A stretch of 64,000 bases of DNA from Hemibagrus wyckioides. Lineage: Eukaryota > Chordata > Actinopteri > Siluriformes > Bagridae. Position 1 is the first letter of the stretch; each line of letters starts with the position of its first letter. The stretch is taken from NCBI RefSeq assembly GCF_019097595.1, contig NC_080727.1, positions 7,779,501-7,843,500 on the forward strand. Reading direction: 5' to 3'. Position numbers and translations under genes: made by a program. Below, piece after piece: positions 57,380 to 64,000 of the stretch. The notes under the pieces were generated by a model that was not told where the DNA came from, made no database searches, and saw only the letters and a list, made by a program, of their open reading frames with translations.

Positions 57380-58005
57380 TGATGCTCAGGAAGGCAACAT
57401 TAGACATTTTATATAGAGTCTGGGGGGTTGTAAACTTTTGAGCAGGTGTTAATTGTTTCACGTATTTTTAATTTAGTACTGCTCTTCAGAAGCTGCATAA
57501 GATATTTTCATGTTTTCCAGAAAACAGAATAATAACAATGTACACCAGTCATCCTGTTCAAAAGTTTACACACCCCCAGCTATGACTGTAATAGTTTACT
57601 CTGAGTGACCAAGTCGCTCAAGGGCCCTTAGTGTAAAAAGACGGAACTTACAATCATATAGTTTCTGTTGGAAAGAGGTCAAGATTTTTATGAAGAACAG
57701 TGGGCAGCTTAAGTGCTCAGGATAAACAAGGAACTCATAAAGAACATTAAAATAGTTGGAAACAACACATAGTATTAAGAATTAAACATGTGTAAACTTT
57801 TGAACTTGTGTAAATTCAGTTGTTAACGTATCTTTTGTATCTGTTATGTGAAATAATTTAGTCTGGCAGAAATCATTTTTAAAAATGCAATTTGTATGAT
57901 CCCTCTTATTTTATTTTTAATTATTTCATTATTTTTCATTTATTTAATTATCTTTTTTTTTTTTTAAGATTTTGCATGGCGTATGTAAACTTATGACCTC
58001 AACTC
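57380..58005 (+). mobile_element. Non-autonomous DNA-transposon-like repeat (family E)
   Basis: Three separate TGTAAACTTTTGA-like words (57430, 57790) and an inverted CAAAAGTTTACAC (57560) frame wording I recognise from a widespread fish repeat: 'GTAAAAAGACGGAACTTACA', 'GAAGAACAGTGGGCAGCTTA', 'TGATCCCTCTTATTTTATTT', and an end GCGTATGTAAACTTATGACC. No transposase frame exists. The left border is approximate. Confidence 0.68.
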
Positions 58006-58575
58006 AATATCTAGTGTTGACCACATGAGAAAGCGTTTCCTTCTAAGTGGGGTTCCTCTGACGATTTCTTCCTTAGGTTTCTTTCTTCGTTGTATTTAAC
58101 CGGATTTCTGTAAGTAAAATGATCCTAATCTGACTGAATATCATGGTCAGCGGGTATAAACCGGCTAGTAGGGTTAACTCCCCATGATTCAAAGCTAAAG
58201 CTAAACAGATTAATGATATACAGTTTCATGGTTAAGAAATGTCTTAAAGTGGATTATTTTGGACTTTTGTTGAAAAGAAGTGCAACTGAACCAATAATGG
58301 TTATAGGAAAAATAAACAGGAGGTTATATAGAAGTGAGACTGAGGCTGAACTGCCCAATGGACACATCAGTGACACATCTGCAACACTGTATCAGCAGTT
58401 TGGTGTAGTAATGCTGAAATAATAATGGTAATAATAATCATAATAAAAGTGATAATCATTAAAAGGGAATTATATTTACTCTGTCAGACTTTTTTCCTTT
58501 ATAGTGCAGAAGAAGAAAAACAAACAAAATGACGCCGACTGAGTTGTTTTGGTATGACATCTTTAGCATGCTTGC
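58006..58575. other. Non-coding DNA
   Basis: 'GGTTCCTCTGACGATTTCTT' near 58.05 kb may be a worn trace of the CAATT-ended repeat (minus). The short plus-strand frame at 58.2-58.4 kb has no recognisable domain. Confidence 0.45.
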
Positions 58576-58585
58576 TATTCAGAGG

Positions 58586-58916
58586 GGTGGGGCATAGTGG
58601 TTTAGTGGTTAACACATTTGCTTCACACCTCCAGGGTTGGGGGTTTGATTCCCACCTCTACCCTATGCTTCTCCCCATGCCTCAGGGGTTTCCTCCAGGC
58701 ACTCCAGTTTCCTCCCCCAGTCCAGAGACATGTGTTGTAGGCTGATTGGTATTTCTAAATTGTCTGTCGTGTGGAAACGGGTGTGTGAAAGTGTGTGAGA
58801 TCGTGCCCTGTGATAGATTGGCACCCTGTTCAGTGCCCCAAGTCCTCTGGGAGAGTCTTCAGGTTCCCTGCAACCCTGTGTAGAGTAAACAGTACAGAAA
58901 ATTGATGGATGGATGG
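58586..58916 (+). repeat. tRNA-type SINE with perfect target duplication
   Basis: GGCATAGTGGTTTAGTGGTT (box A), TCCAGGGTTGGGGGTTTGAT (box B), CTCAGGGGTTTCCTCCAGGC, GTTTCCTCCCCCAGTCCAGA, GGCTGATTGGTATTTC, GCCCTGTGATAGATTGGCAC, then a GATGGATGGATGG tail. TATTCAGAGG flanks it exactly (58576-58585 and 58917-58926). It is the most complete SINE in the window. Confidence 0.92.
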
Positions 58917-58926
58917 TATTCAGAGG

Positions 58927-59477
58927 AAAAATGGAGTGAAACCAGTGGACTTGAAACAATTCTGTGTAATTACCAATGCACAAGTTTGAGAATTCTACTC
59001 AAATTTGTGTTACATTTTTAGGAAATAAAGTATGTCTTTATACACCTGAGCATACAGCGATCTTCTCCCTGTCCTTTAATAATAATCTTTTATATTTAAA
59101 CATACAATTTCTCGAAGCTTGTATCAAATAAAAATAAATAAATTGTGACACAGCATCTCTGTTACAGAGACATGGCTCTTAGTAGTTCTAGCTTGTTAGA
59201 GCTCATACAAATTGTGTGTGATATCAGGTTGCAGAGAGATGATACAGCTAATTTATCATTCTTAACAAATGTGATTCATTTTGCTCTTGTGGATGCTCCG
59301 AAAAAATTTGGGGCCTTAGTGAGAGAATTTGAACCTTCTTAGCAAATTTTGGATTTTTTCCTCAAAATTCCAATACAAATCAAGTCACTGTAAAACGCAA
59401 TAAAAAAAAATCTGTAGAAAGACGAATATGCGGCTCTGTGCCCACCTGATCCTGATTTTGAGCCTGGAGCAGTCTCT
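58927..59477. other. Non-coding DNA
   Basis: Single-copy. The 65-codon plus frame at 59.15-59.34 kb has no recognisable motif. Confidence 0.5.
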
Positions 59478-59510
59478 GTATGTATGTGTGTGTGTGTGTG
59501 TGTGTGTGTG
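59478..59510. repeat. GT microsatellite
   Basis: About 14 GT units with a TATG lead. A 209-codon minus-strand frame crosses it but is Leu/Ser/Thr-rich low-complexity sequence. Confidence 0.95.
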
Positions 59511-59735
59511 GTCATTAAGATAGAAGACCGCAAGCCAGCAAAAGAGATCTGATGCAGTTTCTCCATGACACATTGAGCAGGAGCATGTATGTGGTGGTTG
59601 TGTGGTGCAGACGGATAAAAACACAAGCAGGTAAACAGACTGATAGATAAAAAAAAAAAAAAAACGAAGGGAAGCCGTGCCTGTAGAGAGGGCGCAGGCG
59701 AGGACAGAGACGAGTTTAGAGAGTGGGCTGGCAGG
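59511..59735. other. Unique DNA with poly-A run
   Basis: Poly-A run 59649-59664 inside single-copy sequence. Nothing recognised. Confidence 0.5.
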
Positions 59736-59890
59736 CCCATTAAAAATGCAGCAGCAGGGAGCAGGAGCAGGATTCGCAGTAATTAGATGACAAAACGGCC
59801 GCCTCACTGGAGATGAGAGGGAGAGAGAGGGGTCACACACAATGGCTTCACCGCCGGGTAATTTGTAAGTGTCAATCACCAATGAGCCAA
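59736..59890. other. Candidate conserved non-coding block
   Basis: GC-richer single-copy segment with GTAATTAGATGA (homeodomain-like), 'ACGGCCGCCTCACTGGAGAT', 'CACCGCCGGGTAATTTGTAA' and a CCAAT word (59879-59883). A GAGG-rich purine tract follows. Motif clustering is suggestive only. Confidence 0.38.
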
Positions 59891-60344
59891 GGAGGGAGAG
59901 AGGGAGGAAGGGAGGGAAGAGGGGGCAAAACACGAGGTAGTACAGTGAGAGACTATACAGTATGAGAGATGCAGAAAGAAAGGCATACGGGGGTGTATAA
60001 AAAGAATATAGCAATTAACTGTGGCATATAGAAGATAATAATAGAAGGTTTCAGTATTTTAGGAAAAAAATTGGCATCAGTAGAGATAAAAAAATAGTAT
60101 TTTTATTTGACTCAGGAATAACATGCAGTAAAGGGGTGCAACACAGTGCTGTTAGCTGTATCTGTACCTGTTTACAGCTCCAGAGATATATTTCTGTATT
60201 TAGATTCAAATCCATGTGGCCTAAGCATGAATAGCTTATTTATTTATTTATTTATTTATTTACATCTATATTCCTGGGATAAACAGAGCAGCATAAATAA
60301 ACAGAGCAGAGTATAAATGTGTGTGTGTGTGAATTAAAAAAATA

Positions 60345-60389
<45 letters not shown>

Positions 60390-61040
60390 CATTTTAGAAC
60401 AACGGTGAATTCAGTCAGTCCCAGTTTGTTTCCCAAATTATAAACAAGCAGCAGCTTCATTTAAACCACCATGACCTTGACCAGGCAGTTACTAAGGATG
60501 AATGAAGGAATTTTCTAAATGCTCCATGCACCAGCGCACATTCATTTATTATTTCTTTGTCCTGTGAGCTTCATGTACAGCATGATCGCTCGCTTGTACA
60601 TGCATGAAAGTAAAAACCTCCAGCTTTTGCAAATCTTTGCTGCATCCAACGAGATTCCAGTCCTAATACACATCTACATTTCTGGCAATTCAAACAAACA
60701 AACAAAAAACCCAAATTCATATTCTTCTATTCATATCTGTATTTGTTTTGTATCTGTTTAGAGCGTGTTCTGTTTTCAGCGTATTCGTATTCTGTTACAG
60801 CCCTAATGCAGAGCGATTATTTATCGATGTTGTTTATTTTGTGATTATTAGGATGTAACACAGACCTAATGAGAATCTCCATAAAAGCCATATTACAGAT
60901 ATTTCGCAGTGCAGATAGAGGACAATTATATAAGAAAAAACAAATAGAAACAGGTTGCAGCCTTATTTATGTAGTTATAACATAGGAACCGTGACCATTT
61001 ATCATGGAAATTTTTTTGTAGTTTAGTTATATAAAAGATT
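59891..61040. other. Non-coding DNA with TTTA and TTA arrays
   Basis: (TTTA)n at about 60237-60262, a GT tract at 60318-60330 and (TTA)n at 60346-60387. The rest is AT-rich single-copy. Confidence 0.6.
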
Positions 61041-61042
61041 AA

Positions 61043-61064
61043 CTAACCCTAACCCTAACCCTAC
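61043..61064 (-). repeat. Short interstitial telomere-like tract
   Basis: CTAACCCTAACCCTAACCCT: three CCCTAA units, which is the vertebrate telomere repeat on the minus strand. It is far from any chromosome end in this window and too short to say whether it arose by break repair or by chance. Confidence 0.85.
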
Positions 61065-61310
61065 TAATGTGACTGCCCTCTATTATTGCATCAAGCCAAA
61101 AAAAAAAAAAAGCATTATGAAAGGGTATAGATGAGTATTAACCTTACTGAAATGGTGTAAGTGTTCCTGAATAAGAAGGATATGTGTGTGTGCTTGGTGT
61201 AGGTCAGGTAGTGTGAGCTTACTGCGTTGTCTGTCCATGTTCAGGCAAGAGTTCTATTCATCCAGTAGCAGCCACACAATGGAGCGGCCATGTTAACTGG
61301 TAGCATATCT
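61065..61310. other. Non-coding DNA
   Basis: Poly-A run at 61097-61110, otherwise single-copy. Confidence 0.5.
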
Positions 61311-61316
61311 CCAGTG

Positions 61317-61318
<2 letters not shown>

Positions 61319-61348
<30 letters not shown>

Positions 61349-61516
61349 GTACTCACACACACATGCACACACACAGTGTGTTCATTTGTTCTACATATTT
61401 CCTTCGGGACAGTCTTTCTTGAACAAACACTGCCCCCTCAAAGTCAGACACACTATGGTTCTGCATATCAGCACCGTGACAGTCTCACACACAAACACAC
61501 ACACACACACACACAG
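61319..61516. repeat. CT and CA microsatellites
   Basis: CT tract 61321-61348, short CA tract 61355-61376 and CA tract 61487-61515, with single-copy sequence between. Frames here are simple-repeat artefacts. Confidence 0.94.
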
Positions 61517-61758
61517 TATAGCTTCCAAGGAGCAAGCAGCTATAGCATTAGTACATTCTGTCTCACACACATACCTATTTAATGCTTTCAAACCATCAGC
61601 TCACACACAGGGACAAAAATGAACCTGAATATTCGAACATTAGTTTTAAAGCCACGTCTTTAATGTTAATTTTTTTTTTCTTTTAAAGCAGTATACATGA
61701 TTTTAAAATACCTGACCAAATTCAGAGACATATTTTTGTACACAATTAATTAATTTTA
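61517..61758. other. AT-rich non-coding DNA
   Basis: Nothing recognised. Confidence 0.5.
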
Positions 61759-61774
61759 ATTATTTTATTTTATT

Positions 61775-61813
<39 letters not shown>

Positions 61814-61878
61814 TTTTATTTTATTTTATTTTATTTTATTTTATTTTATTTTATTTTATTTTATTTTATTTTATTTTG
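61759..61878. repeat. TTTTA / TTTA array
   Basis: (TTTTA)3, then (TTTA)9-10, then about 13 TTTTA units. The switch from five- to four- and back to five-base units shows expansion from two related seeds. Confidence 0.97.
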
Positions 61879-62865
61879 TCTTGCCAGAAATCAGGTTGTA
61901 TTTTGTCTTACAGTTTTTGTTGTTGTTTTTTTTTTTAAAAAAAAACTTCCCAGAATGGATGGCTTATTTACCAGATCCTACCTGAATGCGATTAGAGCCG
62001 TGTTGATTAGCGAGGAAGGCAAAAACAGCAGGCGACTACGAAAACTCAAAAGCCGATCAAAGTCCTTCAAATAAGAACCAATGAAGTTGTGTTTTTAATA
62101 CGCTTAAACACCTTCACAAATTTCTTTTAATTGAAAGATTATTAAAATGAAGACTGAATTCTCACAGCCTGATCTGACTACTAAACAAATACAATTAGAC
62201 CTCCGGAAGCGTGTGACTGTTTATTTTTAATTTCATATTAATTTTCTTTCTATAGGAAGCTTGTTCTACTGCTACTGCTTACGTTTTAATATTGCATGAT
62301 GGGAAAATTGTGTAGAGGTGAATTGAAGCAGAACCAAGCCATGAACAAACACAGTATTTATATTGCTTCAAATCTCCTCTCCACTTTGTTGTGAGCTTGA
62401 ACACTTTTTTTTCCCCCTGTGTTTTTATGCAGCACATAGATGAATTTGATGCAAATTAAAATTATACAGATGTGAATGACACCCCCCCCCCACAACCTCA
62501 GTAAAATAAAATGTAAAACATGCACCATAGAAAAAAATGAAATATACGTGTGGTGTTCTAGGAAAGTTTAGTTCTTCTGAAAATAATAAAAAATAATAAA
62601 AATTAATTTAAAAAAACATGAATATTTTAGAATTTTTTTTAAGTAACCCACAAAAACCCATAAACAATTTAGTCTAAATTTTACCTGTGTTAGTGGTGAA
62701 AAATATGTAACAGTAATTGAATTTGCTAATTATACTTAAGTATTGATTTATGCTTCACTAGAATATTATTCAAATTACTACTAATAACACTATAATAACT
62801 ACACTATGAAGCATTAGCTAATTATGAGTAAATGTTTAATTCATTTAGATTCATTTAGAAAGCAT

Positions 62866-62870
<5 letters not shown>
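61879..62870. other. Mostly non-coding AT-rich DNA; small GC-richer piece
   Basis: 61.965-62.06 kb ('GATTAGAGCCGTGTTGATTA', 'GAAGGCAAAAACAGCAGGCG') is CpG-containing single-copy sequence and may be a short regulatory block. The rest is AT-rich, with a C run at 62482-62491. Confidence 0.4.

Positions 62871-62955
<85 letters not shown>
62871..62955. repeat. TA then GA microsatellite
   Basis: (TA)n at 62873-62901 directly joined to (GA)n to 62954. Confidence 0.96.
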
Positions 62956-63740
62956 TAATACATCTATAATGTATCTGATCATTAAACTTCTGACATCCCC
63001 TAAACAATTGGTTTCTGTGCAATTTAATATTTAATATAAAAATGATAAATTGATCATTAATAAAGTATGTATATGAAATTTATAAACTGGTTGTTCATGC
63101 CTATTAATGTAAAAGCAATGCTTTCTAACTGATGACTTACGTTTTTACTCAAGCTCAAATAATGCTTCGTAAACTGCAGTTGTTATAAAGTGTTACCTAC
63201 GTGTATTCTTACTCAAGTACATTTCCAAGAAGAAGAAGAGAGAAAAAAAACCCATTTTATTCCTTACATTTTTATTTAGACCTTCAAAGTACTCGTTACA
63301 AATCTTGAAGGTCTCTTCTTTCTCCAATGACTGTGACCTTCTCATGCTTCACAGTGTAGTTTACACTTAAGCTATTTAGCTAAGCCACTGGACTAGAGAG
63401 TCGAACGTGAGGATGTGCACCCCAGACTCTTCCTCAGTAAAATGATATCTATGTTGGAATAAGCATAAATTCCTATAAAACTGAGGTGTCTCCATTGCCT
63501 CCCTAAAAGGCATGGACAATTTATTTGCATGGAGAAACGCTTCATCTAACTTTTAAAAGCACTTTAGCGTTGATATTAAGTTTTGGTAATTGGTTAAGGT
63601 TAACTGGCTATTTTATTAAGGTAAGCCTGTTGTCTTTGCTAAAATGTATTCCAGCATTTCAGTAGCTAGGATAATTGGCTAGGCAGCAAGTCAAACATGG
63701 ACTAATTAACACTTTAGTTTTTGGATCTGGAGAAATAAAG
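62956..63740. other. Non-coding DNA
   Basis: Single-copy AT-rich DNA. Nothing recognised. Confidence 0.5.
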
Positions 63741-63965
63741 GCACAGATTTATTCCTTCACCTCCTCCTCCTTCTCCTCCTCCTGTTACTGCTATGATTGC
63801 TATGTACTATTACTGTTAATATAACACAGACTATTACTCCTCCTCCTACTACTACTATTATCACTATTGCTACTAGTGCTACTACTACTGTTACTAATAT
63901 TACTTCTGTAACTATTACTATTACTACAATTAGTACTAGTGCTACTATTACTACTAGCACCTTCA
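63741..63965. repeat. Degenerate trinucleotide-rich tract
   Basis: CTC/CCT triplets at 63758-63783 grade into imperfect ACT/ATT/GCT triplets up to 63960. Because the period is three, one frame stays open on the minus strand (Val/Ile-rich, then a run of Arg), but it is not a protein family. Confidence 0.9.
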
Positions 63966-64000
63966 TCTTTATGCTTAAACTTGTATTTACTCTTCTACAT

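Noticed and set aside
59385..60014. 209-codon minus-strand frame, the longest in the window
   Set aside because: It runs through a GT tract, poly-A and purine-rich sequence. The composition is Leu/Ser/Thr/Phe low-complexity with no domain.
63757..63966. Minus-strand frame with Val/Ile-rich start and Arg-rich end, like a small membrane protein
   Set aside because: Comes from a degenerate trinucleotide repeat, which keeps one frame open automatically.

Overview
This window looks like non-coding nuclear DNA from a teleost fish. It is AT-rich and poor in CpG, full of short tandem repeats, and seeded with decayed vertebrate-type transposons: several Tc1/mariner families, an L2-like LINE, and tRNA-type SINEs. 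The particular mix, including a widespread CAATT-ended repeat and a SINE that shares its 3' tail with the L2 LINE, suggests an otophysan fish such as a catfish or relative. That placement rests on remembered repeat families and is tentative. I found no convincing protein-coding exon, RNA gene, CRISPR array or operon. The open reading frames longer than 60 codons fall in simple repeats, in dead transposons, or are short and unrecognisable.

Layout. 1-7.9 kb: AT-rich single-copy DNA with one CAATT-ended repeat (1.5 kb), a hairpin (4.2 kb) and a GC-richer block (5.65 kb). 8-11 kb: two different broken Tc1 elements. 11.9-13.4 kb: GT/CA repeats, then a long GC- and purine-rich single-copy block with a G-quadruplex motif. 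14-17.5 kb: a transposon graveyard. A Tc1 copy is split by an L2-like LINE with a clear 9-bp target-site duplication, followed by a SINE and a fold-back Tc1 derivative. 18-23 kb: a homeodomain-site-rich block, two SINEs and an LTR-like direct repeat. 23.8-25.2 kb: CT repeats, a 70-bp duplicated segment and two GC-richer blocks, one with a perfect DR1 nuclear-receptor site. 27-33.3 kb: large TA, GA, CT and CA microsatellites and the 3' half of a further Tc1 family. 34.6-43.6 kb: more Tc1, SINE and CAATT-ended copies, ending in a three-level nest (SINE in SINE in LINE) at 42.1-43.1 kb. 43.8-50.9 kb: a 30-unit tetranucleotide array, a GT-rich minisatellite, paired DR1 sites, an RFX-type X-box and a 43-bp minisatellite. 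51-64 kb: further GC-richer blocks, two inverted CAATT-ended repeats, a SINE with perfect 10-bp flanking repeats, a short telomere-like tract, a long pentanucleotide array and a trinucleotide-rich end.

How it fits together. Nothing here forms a pathway. The readable biology is transposon history: which element landed in which, SINEs apparently using the LINE's machinery through a shared tail, and Tc1 elements collapsing into fold-back forms. Between these lie about ten GC-richer, non-repetitive blocks that could be cis-regulatory sequences of a neighbouring gene or lie within a large intron. That idea is untested because no alignment could be run.
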